Below, in pieces: positions 1 to 8,011 of a DNA stretch of 64,000 nt. A program made the translations under genes and the position numbers. Source of the DNA: Planctomycetota bacterium (GTDB lineage Bacteria > Planctomycetota > UBA8742 > UBA2392). The notes under the pieces are model-generated. The model was not told the origin of the DNA. It searched no databases and saw only the letters and a program-made list of their open reading frames with translations. Positions within the stretch are counted from its first letter, which is position 1. Every line of letters begins with the position of its first letter. Where the stretch lies: positions 1 to 64,000 of the forward strand of contig JAMQHL010000015.1 in NCBI GenBank assembly GCA_025993795.1, written 5' to 3'.

Positions 1-38
1 TGCTCATCCGAAAGGTCGGTAGGGTAGTTGGTAGCCAT
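1..38 (-). CDS. IS5-family transposase, N-terminal fragment cut by window edge
   Basis: Reading the minus strand from the ATG at 38-36 gives MATNYPTDLSDE before the window ends. A start of the form YPTDL(S/T)D(E/A)QW is typical of IS5-family transposases (known family feature). A purine-rich GGGGTGG lies just upstream of the ATG and would serve as ribosome binding site. Only about 12 codons are visible, so the catalytic DDE residues cannot be checked. The position just inside a plausible IS terminal repeat supports the call. Confidence 0.6.
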   Translation of the reverse strand, partial: MATNYPTDLSDE

Positions 39-92
39 AACCACCCCATCGACAGAACCCGCCCGCAAACTACAGCTTTGTTAAACAAGCTC
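1..92 (-). mobile_element. terminal part of an IS5-type insertion sequence
   Basis: Going inward from position 92 on the minus strand, the element begins GAGCTTGTTTAACAAAGC (92-75), which resembles an IS5-family terminal inverted repeat, and the transposase start lies 36 bp further in. The chromosome side begins TTAG (93-96), which matches the YTAR target preferred and duplicated by this family. The other end is outside the window, so neither the duplication nor the full element can be confirmed. The insertion sits 68 bp before the asd start and probably separates asd from its original upstream DNA. Confidence 0.5.
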
Positions 93-122
93 TTAGACCG
101 CGGCCGGGCTAAGTTATTGATG

Positions 123-147
123 CCGCCGCGAAGACGCGGCGGTTTTT
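123..147 (+). terminator. intrinsic terminator just before asd
   Basis: CCGCCGCG (123-130) pairs perfectly with CGCGGCGG (135-142) around an AAGA loop, followed by TTTTT (143-147). This is a textbook rho-independent terminator. The asd ribosome binding site GGAG (151-154) begins only four bases later, so any asd transcript starting upstream must pass it. It is either the end of a transcript disrupted by the IS or an attenuator of asd. Confidence 0.65.
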
Positions 148-160
148 GTTGGAGAATAGT

Positions 161-1180
161 ATGTCCGTCAACGTTGCCATTGCCGGTGCCACCGGCGCAG
201 TCGGTGAAGAGTTCCTGCGGCTGCTGGAGTTGCGCAGTTACCCGATCAAGTCACTGCGCCTGCTGGCGAGCGCGCGCAGTGCCGGCAGGAAACTCATGTT
301 TGCCGGCAGAGAATACACCGTCGAAGAACTCAAAGCCGACTCGTTCAAAGGCGTAGAGCACGCCTTCTTCTCGGCAGGCGGCAGCATCAGCAAGGAGTTT
401 GCGCCCCATGCCGCAAAGGCCGGCGCCATTATCATCGACAACACCAGCGCGTTTCGGTATGAGCCCGAGATTCCATTGGTGATCCCCGAGATCAACCCCA
501 AAGACGCCTTCGAGTACGGGGCGCGGCGCATTATCGCCAACCCCAACTGCACGACCATTGTTGCGCTGCTGCCGACGTACCCGCTGCACAAGCAGTTCGG
601 CCTCAAGCGCGCCGTGATGTCCAGCTACCAGGCGATCAGCGGCGCGGGCGCGCAGGCGATGGCTGAGCTTGAGCAGCAGACCCGCGACTGGGCAGCCGGC
701 AAGCCGCTTACGGTCAAGATCGCGCCCAAGCAGATTGCGTTCAATGTGATTCCGCGCATCGATGCGTTTCAGGAAAACGGCTACACGAAAGAAGAACTGA
801 AGTTCCTGTGGGAAGGCCGGAAGATCATGCATCACACCACGCTGCGCGCGACCGCGACTTGCGTGCGCGTGCCGGTGATGCGTTCACACAGCGTCAGTCT
901 GAACCTTGAGTTCGAAAAGGCCTGCACGCCGGAAGCCGCCCGCGAGATTCTGCGCAATGCGCCGGGCGTGATCGTGCAGGATGACCCCAAGACCGAGCTG
1001 TACCCGATTCCGCTTGAGCGCAGCCTGAAAGACGAAATCGGCGTCGGCCGCATCCGCCAGGACATCAGCATTGACGACAACCGCGGCTTGTGCCTGTGGG
1101 CGGTAGGCGACCAGATCATGAAGGGGGCTGCGCTGAACGCCATCCAGATCGGCGAACTGCTGTTGAAGCAGGGCCGCTAA
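161..1180 (+). CDS. asd: aspartate-semialdehyde dehydrogenase
   Basis: Reduces L-aspartyl-4-phosphate to aspartate semialdehyde with NADPH, the branch point to lysine/diaminopimelate, threonine and methionine; cytosolic. The 339-residue length is normal. The N-terminus has the nucleotide-binding GATGAVG, the catalytic cysteine sits in NPNCTT (about C130), and the acid/base histidine in MRSHS (about H243). I chose the ATG at 161 because GGAG lies at 151-154; an in-frame ATG at 146 lies on the T-tract of the terminator. It ends 4 bp inside the convergent HTTM gene. Expression must come through the terminator at 123-147 or from a promoter I cannot see. Confidence 0.95.
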   Translation: MSVNVAIAGATGAVGEEFLRLLELRSYPIKSLRLLASARSAGRKLMFAGREYTVEELKADSFKGVEHAFFSAGGSISKEFAPHAAKAGAIIIDNTSAFRYEPEIPLVIPEINPKDAFEYGARRIIANPNCTTIVALLPTYPLHKQFGLKRAVMSSYQAISGAGAQAMAELEQQTRDWAAGKPLTVKIAPKQIAFNVIPRIDAFQENGYTKEELKFLWEGRKIMHHTTLRATATCVRVPVMRSHSVSLNLEFEKACTPEAAREILRNAPGVIVQDDPKTELYPIPLERSLKDEIGVGRIRQDISIDDNRGLCLWAVGDQIMKGAALNAIQIGELLLKQGR

Positions 1181-2568
1181 GCACCCGGCTGTGCCGCCCG
1201 ATATTTGCCGTGCAGTTCGACGACCTGGCGGATGATTTCGTCGTCGATCTCTTTGCCCGCCAGCAGCTTCAGGTGCAGGCTGCAGAACTCGTCGTCGCAC
1301 TTCGCGTATTTGAAGCGGTTGCGGGCGATGAAGCGATAGATGCGCGTGCCCACCCACGCCACGCCCGGCAGCCACAGCAGCGGCACAATCAGCCAGCACA
1401 GCGGCAACATCGGCGCCATCGCGCGAAACGCCTTGAACCCGCCGAAATGGCTGCCATCGGGCCGCTTCACCCACATCTCGCGCAGCATGTCGGCGTAGCT
1501 CACGTCCGGCAGCTCGGCATCGGCATAGCGCCGGTCGTGAATGTCGGCGAAGGTCAGCCGGCCCAGCCAGTCCAGCCGCTCCAGCGTGCGCTTGCTCTTC
1601 TTGCAGATCGGGCACATGCCGTCATAGAAAACGACATAGCGTCGCTTCACTTCGCTGCCAGTCTGTTTCCCGGCTACGTCCATGAGCACTGCCGCAGGCA
1701 CGAACACCCAGTAATAGGATAGCGTCGTGAAGCTGAAATGAGTGACTTCCATCGTCAGGAAGATGCCGATATGCACCGCAAACCCGAAAGCAAGCGCATA
1801 CCAGCGCGTGCGCTTCCATATCACTAACGCCGGAAACGTAAGTTCCCATGCCAGCGTTGCCCACGTTGCCGGAGCGAACAGCCACCACGGCAGCTGCTCA
1901 AACACCATGCCCCAGCGCGCAATCGTGGCGTGCACGAGCGCCTTGTACACGGCCCAGCCGCTGACCCAGTCGCCCAGGTACCCGCCCTCGCTGAGGCTTT
2001 CCGGGTCGAAACTGCTCAGCTTCTCGATGCCCGTGAACAGGTACAGCAGGCAGATCTGGATCTGCACCAGCCGCAGCGACCAGGGCGCGACCCAGCCGGA
2101 AACGCGCCAGCCAAGCCTGCGGCGCAGCAAGTTGTCCACGCTCCAGGCGGCGCTTGCCGGCATCAGCATCAGGTAGAACGCGCCGCAACGCAAAAGGATG
2201 TCGCCCGCGTTCAGGATATGGGGGTTGCGCACCTGAAAGCTGACCAGCAGCACCCACATGCCGACGCATGCGACACGCGTTAACGCGCCGACCATCACCA
2301 GCAACGCGCACAGCGCCATCAGCGCCAGCAGCGCGTAGATCACTCCGTCGCCGGCATCCGGCGGCAGCACGCTCCAGCGCGACCACGAACTCACCCAGCC
2401 CTCGAATTGGCTGGGGCTGAACGCTCCGCGGACACCAAACCAGTCTGTGGCGTTGGGGATCAACGAGACCAGCGTATCCAGCAACACGATCACAGCGATC
2501 GATGCGCGAAAGGCCGCCATCGGCTCTGCTCGGACCGGCTTGTACCAGAAGTGAAGCAGGTTGGTCAT
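1177..2568 (-). CDS. HTTM membrane protein fused to DCC thiol-disulfide domain
   Basis: 463 residues. Residues about 15-300 form a multi-pass HTTM region (horizontally transferred transmembrane domain, related to the membrane part of vitamin-K-dependent gamma-carboxylase). Residues about 311-400 form a DCC/DUF393 domain starting with FYDGMCPICKKS, where the CPIC pair (319-322) is thioredoxin-like. A further Cys-containing segment near 440 (KCDDEFC) may be redox active. The start ATG overlaps the stop of the next upstream gene (ATGA), suggesting translational coupling. HTTM and DCC proteins are often adjacent; here they are one chain. The substrate is unknown. The domain calls are firm, the role is not. 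Confidence 0.8.
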   Translation of the reverse strand: MTNLLHFWYKPVRAEPMAAFRASIAVIVLLDTLVSLIPNATDWFGVRGAFSPSQFEGWVSSWSRWSVLPPDAGDGVIYALLALMALCALLVMVGALTRVACVGMWVLLVSFQVRNPHILNAGDILLRCGAFYLMLMPASAAWSVDNLLRRRLGWRVSGWVAPWSLRLVQIQICLLYLFTGIEKLSSFDPESLSEGGYLGDWVSGWAVYKALVHATIARWGMVFEQLPWWLFAPATWATLAWELTFPALVIWKRTRWYALAFGFAVHIGIFLTMEVTHFSFTTLSYYWVFVPAAVLMDVAGKQTGSEVKRRYVVFYDGMCPICKKSKRTLERLDWLGRLTFADIHDRRYADAELPDVSYADMLREMWVKRPDGSHFGGFKAFRAMAPMLPLCWLIVPLLWLPGVAWVGTRIYRFIARNRFKYAKCDDEFCSLHLKLLAGKEIDDEIIRQVVELHGKYRAAQPGA

Positions 2569-3275
2569 GGCAGCGGCCGTGCCATGGAAGTTCCGACGCC
2601 GGCTGGCCAGAGTTCAGCATCGAGCTCAGGATAGATGAACATGTAATCGAAGCCTTCAAGGCGCGGGACATCGCCGCTGCCGACATGGGCCAGGCGCGCC
2701 CGGAACAGGTCAACGCGATCGACGTTGCCCTGCTCGTGGGGGTTTTCACGCAGGTAGCCCTCCAGCATCCAGCGCGCGTACACCGTGCGTTGCAGCGAAA
2801 ACGCGTAGTCGGGCACAGCGGCACGTGAATCCAGTTTCCGTCTGCGGCCGTCGCCGATGTGCACCACCCAGTCCAGCGTGCGCTTGTTGTCGGCCAGGTC
2901 CTTGGAGAGGTAGTCCTCAACGCTGAGCACCTGCGACAGCGGCTCCGCCGGCGAATGCACCAGCGTGCGCCGACCGTCCTTGAAAACGATCAGAAGTACC
3001 GGGGTTGCGCTGGTGTTGCCCACGTTGGGCGAGAACATGTTCCAGCGCTGGGTCGTGCCGGTAGCTGTCAGCAGATGGTGCGCGTGGTCGTCCAGCTCAC
3101 CCAGCGGGTCGTTCTTGAGCAGCGCGTCAGATGACGCGATCACAATGGCCACCGTGTGCACGCTCACGAGTATCGCAATCAGGAATCCCTTGAGAACGCG
3201 CCAGCCTGTAAGCAGATATCGCAACGACGACGCTGCCCCGGGCATGGTGTACGGTTGCTCCAGGTCGTCACTCAT
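2565..3275 (-). CDS. membrane-anchored partner of HTTM protein, unknown function
   Basis: 236 residues from the ATG at 3275; a longer reading from 3323 would overlap the preceding gene. One N-terminal membrane segment (about residues 20-40, GFLIAILVSVHTVAIVIAS) is followed by a soluble domain containing QRWNMFSPN. The W-x-MFSP motif recurs in proteins encoded beside HTTM genes, so I read this as the partner subunit. Its stop overlaps the HTTM start by 4 bp. No catalytic motif is recognised. Function in a membrane redox or modification system is inference from context. Confidence 0.65.
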   Translation of the reverse strand: MSDDLEQPYTMPGAASSLRYLLTGWRVLKGFLIAILVSVHTVAIVIASSDALLKNDPLGELDDHAHHLLTATGTTQRWNMFSPNVGNTSATPVLLIVFKDGRRTLVHSPAEPLSQVLSVEDYLSKDLADNKRTLDWVVHIGDGRRRKLDSRAAVPDYAFSLQRTVYARWMLEGYLRENPHEQGNVDRVDLFRARLAHVGSGDVPRLEGFDYMFIYPELDAELWPAGVGTSMARPLP

Positions 3276-3288
3276 GTGATGCCGCGAA

Positions 3289-3939
3289 TCAGGAATACCG
3301 TTCTTCCTTCCACGGGTTGCCATGGTTGTGGTAGCCGCGCACCTCCCAGAACCCGCGCTTGTCCTTGTTCATGAACTCAATGGCCTTCAGCCACTTCGCG
3401 CTTTTCCAGCCGTAGAGCTGCGGCACCCACATCCGCACCGGCCCGCCGTGCACGCGCTCAAGGGGCTTGCCGCCAAAGCTGTGAATCAGGGCTACGTCGG
3501 GCTGTTCCATCGCGGAAAGCGGCAGGTTCGTCGTGTAGCCGTCATAACCATGGAACATGACGTGGGTCGCTCCGGGCTTCACATTCAGATGCTTGAGAAA
3601 GTCCTGCCACAACACACCCTGGATGCGCGCGTCGTAGATCGACCAGGTCGTGACGCAATGAAAATCTGTCACCATCTCTTTCTGTGGCAGCGCGAGAAAC
3701 TCTTCCCACTTGAACGTGCGTTCATCGGCGGCGCCGCTGATCTTCAACAGCCACATGTCGGCTGGAATGTCCGGCTGCAACCCAAGGTCAAGCACCGGCC
3801 ATGAATCGGTGACGAGCTTCTGGCCGGGCGGCAAACGGCCGGGCGCCGGGAACTCACGGCCGATGCCCTTGCCTTCGCCCGCGCGCTTTTCGGCCAGTTT
3901 CTGTTTCGCATCAATCAGCTTGTCGTTTGTGTCGGCCAT
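3289..3939 (-). CDS. sulfite oxidase-like molybdopterin oxidoreductase (YedY/YuiH type)
   Basis: 216 residues with the sulfite-oxidase molybdopterin fold. The molybdenum-ligating cysteine is in DFHCVTTWS (C95). Further family signatures are HGYDGYTTNLPL, HGGPVRMWVPQLYGWKS and the C-terminal GFWEVRGYHNHG. No signal peptide or Tat motif is visible, unlike MsrP (YedY), so this looks like the cytosolic YuiH group. Start ATG at 3939 follows GGGGTGAG. It leads a three-gene minus-strand unit with the membrane partner (13-bp gap) and the HTTM-DCC fusion, suggesting a shared redox task (inference). The physiological substrate is unknown. Confidence 0.85.
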   Translation of the reverse strand: MADTNDKLIDAKQKLAEKRAGEGKGIGREFPAPGRLPPGQKLVTDSWPVLDLGLQPDIPADMWLLKISGAADERTFKWEEFLALPQKEMVTDFHCVTTWSIYDARIQGVLWQDFLKHLNVKPGATHVMFHGYDGYTTNLPLSAMEQPDVALIHSFGGKPLERVHGGPVRMWVPQLYGWKSAKWLKAIEFMNKDKRGFWEVRGYHNHGNPWKEERYS

Positions 3940-4021
3940 GGCTCACCCCGCAGGATTGTATCGTCTACCTGTGCTGCCGTGAAACAGCCATCCGTTCGTG
4001 AGCGTGCGGAAAGGAACAGCC

Positions 4022-4603
4022 ATGCCAGCGATGTTTCTCGAGTCAGACCGATTGTGGTTTCGCGCGCCGGAGAAGTCCGACGTTCCATTCCTTACGTCTG
4101 CGCTGCTCGACCCGCGCGTGCGCCGCCACCTGCTGGTCGGCCGCTACCCCTTCAGCGAAGCCGGCGAAGAAGTGTGGATCGAGCGCCACGCCCAGCCCCC
4201 GGCTGTAGACGGCGTCACCGACGTTGTCATGGTCTTCGGGCTTAAGGGCGGCGATCAGCCCCTTGGCAGCACGGGCCTGCATCGCATCTCGATGCTGCAC
4301 CGCCACGCCGAGTGGGGCATCTTCATCGGTCGCCCCGAGGAGTGGGGCAAGGGCTATGGCCGTGAAGTTGCGCGCACGACGCTGCGCTATGGCTTCGATA
4401 CGTTGAACCTGCACCGCATTCAGCTGCGCGTAATTGCGGATAACGAACGCGGCATCAAGGCATACCGCTCTGCCGGTTTCAAAGACGAGGGCAGGCAGCG
4501 CGAGGCCAGTTACGTCGATGGCAAGTACGTTGACCTGCTGCTGATGGCCGTTCTGCGGCACGAGTGGCGCAAGGCAGCAGGCGTCGGCCAGCCTTCACGA
4601 TAG
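4022..4603 (+). CDS. GNAT-family N-acetyltransferase (RimJ/RimL-like)
   Basis: 193 residues. The sequence begins FLESDRLWFRAPEKSDVP, the usual opening of RimJ/RimL-type GNAT enzymes. The acetyl-CoA binding region is visible as WGKGYGREVARTTLRYGF, followed by LNLHRIQLRV and NERGIKAYRSAGF. The likely substrate is an amino group of a protein, peptide or small molecule; the sequence does not say which. The ATG at 4022 has AAGGAA 5 bp upstream (4011-4016) and is preferred over a GTG at 3998. It stands between the divergent molybdoenzyme gene and the efflux operon. Confidence 0.85.
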   Translation: MPAMFLESDRLWFRAPEKSDVPFLTSALLDPRVRRHLLVGRYPFSEAGEEVWIERHAQPPAVDGVTDVVMVFGLKGGDQPLGSTGLHRISMLHRHAEWGIFIGRPEEWGKGYGREVARTTLRYGFDTLNLHRIQLRVIADNERGIKAYRSAGFKDEGRQREASYVDGKYVDLLLMAVLRHEWRKAAGVGQPSR

Positions 4604-4657
4604 CCCCTTCCCCAATGCGTTTCACGGGCCATAATCCCGCCGTCAGCAGGAGAACCC

Positions 4658-5899
4658 GTGAAACGCATTGTCGTCCTGGTCATCTTCGGTGTCATTCTTT
4701 CGGCGGGTGTGTTCGCGTTGCTCAGCGCGACACTCCGGCCCATCGAGATCACAACCGCTGCGGCAACCCGGGGCGCGGCGATTGAAACCGTTTACGCCAC
4801 CGGCTACGTCGAGGCCAAAGTGCGTCGCAGCCTGAAGGCGCCGCGCGCGGGCGTTATTGCGGCGATTCTCAAGTCAGCATCCGGCGCGGAGTTGGCAGAG
4901 GGCACAGAAGTGCGCGCGGGCACGCCATTGCTGGAGCTTCGCGACACGGCGCTTGAGTCACGCATTCGCGCCGCGCAGGCTGAGGTTGACCGCGTCACTG
5001 AAAAACTGAAGCCCGGCAGTCCGTTCCGCCAGGCGTACGAGTTGCGGGTCACCGAAACCGGTAAGGTGGCCGCTGACGACCGCGCCCGCGAACAGCGCAT
5101 GAAGCAGCAGTTCGAGTCCAGCAACATCTCGCGCGACACCTATGACCAGGCCCGTACCCGCGCCGAAGTCAGTGAACAGCGGCATGCGCAGGTGCAGCAG
5201 GAGTACGACCAGGCCATTGCCGACCTGACCACGGCGATCACGGCCGCGCGCAGCGATGAAGAGAGTCTTCGCGCGCAGCAGGCCGACAACCTGATTGTTT
5301 CACCGATTGACGGCGTGATTCTACGGCTGCCCTTCAAACAGGGCGAGTTCGTGCCTGCCGGGGCCGAGGTTGCAAAGGTGGGGGACCAGCGCGAGCTGAT
5401 CATCGAATCTGAGGTCAACGAAGACGACATCGCGCGCGTGCAGCTGGGTCAGCGCGTGCTGATACGCCTGGCGGGCTACGGCCAGACCAGCGTTGATGGT
5501 GAAGTGTACGAGATTCTTCCCGACGCCGACCGGGCCACCAAGGGCTACACCGTGCGCGTCAGTTTCTCGGAGGCTCGATTCATCGCCGCCGAAAAGGACT
5601 CCTTGAGGGGCAGGGTCGCGCTGACCAGAGACGTTGAGCCGCGCTCCGGCATGACAGCCGAACTTGGCGTGATTGTGCGCGAGAAAGAAGGTGCAATCGT
5701 TTTTCCACGCACCGCCCTTTCAGCCCAGGGCACGGTGTTCGTGGTCGATGGCAGCAAGGTCACAGAGGTGAAAGTCTCGCTGGGCCTGACGAACTTCAGC
5801 GTATGCGAAGCCGTCGCCGGGTTGAAGGAAGGCCAGCGGGTGGCCACCAGCGAAGTGAAATCACTCAGTGATGGCGCGCGTGTTTCAACCAAGGAGTAG
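4658..5899 (+). CDS. periplasmic adaptor (membrane fusion protein) of ABC exporter
   Basis: 413 residues, GTG start with AGGAG at 4648-4652. One N-terminal membrane anchor (about 4-24), a lipoyl/barrel-sandwich half near AVVEA-like YATGYVEAKVRR, a long alpha-helical hairpin rich in charged residues (about 90-200, with an AQAEVDRV repeat), then the second barrel half (IVSPIDGVILRLPFKQGEFV) and beta-barrel. This is the MacA/HlyD architecture linking an inner-membrane transporter to an outer-membrane channel. It is followed 3 bp later by the FtsX-type permease and then the ATPase, giving a complete tripartite-type exporter without its outer-membrane duct in this window. Confidence 0.85.
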   Translation: MKRIVVLVIFGVILSAGVFALLSATLRPIEITTAAATRGAAIETVYATGYVEAKVRRSLKAPRAGVIAAILKSASGAELAEGTEVRAGTPLLELRDTALESRIRAAQAEVDRVTEKLKPGSPFRQAYELRVTETGKVAADDRAREQRMKQQFESSNISRDTYDQARTRAEVSEQRHAQVQQEYDQAIADLTTAITAARSDEESLRAQQADNLIVSPIDGVILRLPFKQGEFVPAGAEVAKVGDQRELIIESEVNEDDIARVQLGQRVLIRLAGYGQTSVDGEVYEILPDADRATKGYTVRVSFSEARFIAAEKDSLRGRVALTRDVEPRSGMTAELGVIVREKEGAIVFPRTALSAQGTVFVVDGSKVTEVKVSLGLTNFSVCEAVAGLKEGQRVATSEVKSLSDGARVSTKE

Positions 5900-5902
5900 G
5901 CT

Positions 5903-7162
5903 ATCCGACTTTACCCGCTGGTCCTGATCGCGCGGCGTCACCTGCTGCACAACACCTTCCGCACGGTGGTGTCCGTCAGCGGCGTGGCCATCGGCGTGAC
6001 GTTCATGATCATGCTCAGTGCGCTGATGACCGGTTTCGAAAAGAAGTTCGTTACCGAGACCATTGAGGTCAGCCCGCACGTGACCATCTACGACGAACGC
6101 CGCGAGCCCACCGACGAGTTCGCAACCTGGCTCAGCGCGCAATCCGGCGGCATCGCCACCGTCGAAAGCGCGCGACCCCGCGATGTGCCGCAGCGCATCA
6201 AGAAGCCGTCTGAAATCGTGCGCATGCTGCGCGGCATGCCCGAGGTACAAGCCGCTGCGCCGAACGTCGTGGGCACCGCCATTATCAACTTCGGCGCGCG
6301 TGAGCGCGGTGTGAACCTGATGGGCATTGAGCCCGAGGCGCAGGAATCAGTCAGTTCCATCGACTCCTACATTGAAGACGGCCGCATCTACGACCTGTAC
6401 AGCGCCGGCGGTGCCGTGCTGCTGGGCGGCGGCATCGCGGACCTGATGGGAGTCGGCAAAGGCGACACCGTCAACGTCAAGCTGCGCGGTGGTGACACTC
6501 GCGCGTTGCGCGTGGTCGGTATCTTTCGCACCGGAATCACCACGATTGATTACAACCGCGCGTACACGCTGATCACCGTGGCGCAGCAACTTCTGGGACT
6601 CGGCCGCGACGTAAACCAGATTGTGGTGCGGCTGCACGACCATGAGCGGGCGCAGGAAGTAGCGTCTTCGATTGAGCAGCAGATCAGTTACCGCACCGAG
6701 AGCTGGCAGGAAGCCAACGCGAACTTTCTGTCGATCTTTGTGCTGCAGCAGTTCATCACATATCTGGTGACCGGCGGCATCATGATCGTGGCGGCGTTCG
6801 GCATTCTGAACGTGCTGGTGATGCTGGTGATGGAAAAGCTGCCCGAGATCGCGATGCTCAAAAGCATGGGCTATTCAGGCCGCGACATCACCTTCACGTT
6901 CTTTCTGGAAGGCCTGGTGATCGGCCTTGTTGGCGTGATCACCGGCTGTGTGTTGGGGTACTACCTTACCGAGTTCGTGGGCAGCCTGCCGATCCCGATG
7001 ACAGGCCTGATCCAGAGCGAACACCTGGTGATGAACAATGTGCCGCGGCTTTATGTAGTCGCGGGCATTGCAGCCATGATCGTGACGGTCTTGGCCAGCG
7101 TGCTGCCCGCCATGCGCGCAGGCCGCCTCGACCCGGTAGCCACCCTGCGCGGCCACGCGTAA
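5903..7162 (+). CDS. FtsX/MacB/LolC-type ABC transporter permease, ATC start
   Basis: About 419 residues. From 5903 the frame reads IRLYPLVLIARRHLL, the usual cytoplasmic lead-in of this family, then membrane segment 1 (SVSGVAIGVTFMIML), a periplasmic MacB_PCD-like domain (about 60-270) and three C-terminal membrane segments of the FtsX domain (FQQFIT..., LEGLVIGLVGVITG, VVAGIAAMIVTVLAS). No ATG, GTG or TTG exists between the previous stop (5897-5899) and the GTG at 5966, which lacks a ribosome binding site and would remove 21 family-typical residues. AAGGAG (5891-5896) lies six bases before ATC 5903, so I place the start there. A base error in the assembly (ATG to ATC) would explain it equally well. 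Confidence 0.85.
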   Translation: MRLYPLVLIARRHLLHNTFRTVVSVSGVAIGVTFMIMLSALMTGFEKKFVTETIEVSPHVTIYDERREPTDEFATWLSAQSGGIATVESARPRDVPQRIKKPSEIVRMLRGMPEVQAAAPNVVGTAIINFGARERGVNLMGIEPEAQESVSSIDSYIEDGRIYDLYSAGGAVLLGGGIADLMGVGKGDTVNVKLRGGDTRALRVVGIFRTGITTIDYNRAYTLITVAQQLLGLGRDVNQIVVRLHDHERAQEVASSIEQQISYRTESWQEANANFLSIFVLQQFITYLVTGGIMIVAAFGILNVLVMLVMEKLPEIAMLKSMGYSGRDITFTFFLEGLVIGLVGVITGCVLGYYLTEFVGSLPIPMTGLIQSEHLVMNNVPRLYVVAGIAAMIVTVLASVLPAMRAGRLDPVATLRGHA

Positions 7163-7261
7163 GCGCCTGGGCGCGACGTTACAGGCCGGTTGGGTGTGTT
7201 GGTCTTTGGGCCCTTCGGCTATCATGTGGGCCGGAAACACGGGCTGGCGGGGCCTTCGCTG

Positions 7262-8011
7262 ATGAATGAGCCTGTTATCGAGTTGCAAGACGTTGAGCGC
7301 ACCCTCGGTGAAGGCGAGGGCCGCACGCGAGTCTTGAAGGGCCTGAACCTGACGATTCGCCGCGGCGAATTTTGTTCAATTGTGGGGCCATCGGGCAGTG
7401 GCAAGTCCACGCTGATGTACCTGCTGGGGGCACTGGACCGGCCCACGTCGGGCGCCGTGCGGATAGACGGCCATGACACCGCCCGCATGGGTGACGTGCA
7501 ATTGGCGAAGCTGCGCAACCGCAAGCTCGGGTTTATCTTTCAGTTTCACTACCTGCTGCCTGAGTTCTCTGCGCTGGAAAACGTCATGATGCCGATGTTC
7601 AAGCTCGGCACGTCCTATGCCGACGCCGCCGACCGGGCCCGTGACCTGCTGACCGGCCTTGGCATCGGCGACAAGACGCACCGCCCGCCCGGCAAGCTTT
7701 CCGGCGGCGAGCAGCAGCGCGTGGCCATCGCCCGGGCATTGGCGAACAGCCCGCTGGCCGTGCTGGGCGACGAGCCCACGGGCAACCTGGATACACGCAA
7801 TGCGGACAACGTATTCGCTGCCTTCGAAAAGCTGGTAAAAGAGCAGCACCAGACCATTGTGGTGGTTACCCACGACCTCGACATGGCGGCGCGCACCAAC
7901 CGGATTATCCGGATCGTGGACGGGCTGATTGTTGACGATGGGCCGACCGCAGACGTGCTTGAACGCATGAAGTCCCAGGACGCGGCTTTGTCCGTGCGCA
8001 GCCATGAATGA
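7262..8011 (+). CDS. ABC transporter ATPase (LolD/MacB family)
   Basis: 249 residues. Walker A GPSGSGKST, Q-loop FQFHYLLPEF, signature LSGGEQQR, Walker B AVLGDEPTGNLD and the switch histidine in VVTHD are all present, so it should hydrolyse ATP. It would energise the FtsX-type permease encoded just upstream, exporting or extracting a lipoprotein, lipid or drug; the family alone does not tell which. Start ATG at 7262; the region 7163-7261 contains a TATCAT that might be a weak promoter. The last eight bases overlap the next gene (ATGAATGA), implying translational coupling to the ALDH-like protein. Confidence 0.92.
   Translation: MNEPVIELQDVERTLGEGEGRTRVLKGLNLTIRRGEFCSIVGPSGSGKSTLMYLLGALDRPTSGAVRIDGHDTARMGDVQLAKLRNRKLGFIFQFHYLLPEFSALENVMMPMFKLGTSYADAADRARDLLTGLGIGDKTHRPPGKLSGGEQQRVAIARALANSPLAVLGDEPTGNLDTRNADNVFAAFEKLVKEQHQTIVVVTHDLDMAARTNRIIRIVDGLIVDDGPTADVLERMKSQDAALSVRSHE

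Noticed and set aside
40..120. 3' end of RNase P RNA (ACAGAACCCG resembles its conserved CR-V)
   Set aside because: The following bases do not complete the invariant CCCGGCUU arm, and an IS5 transposase start and terminal repeat explain the region better.
1..160. Lysine riboswitch upstream of asd
   Set aside because: None of the conserved lysine-aptamer segments is present and most of the leader is IS sequence.
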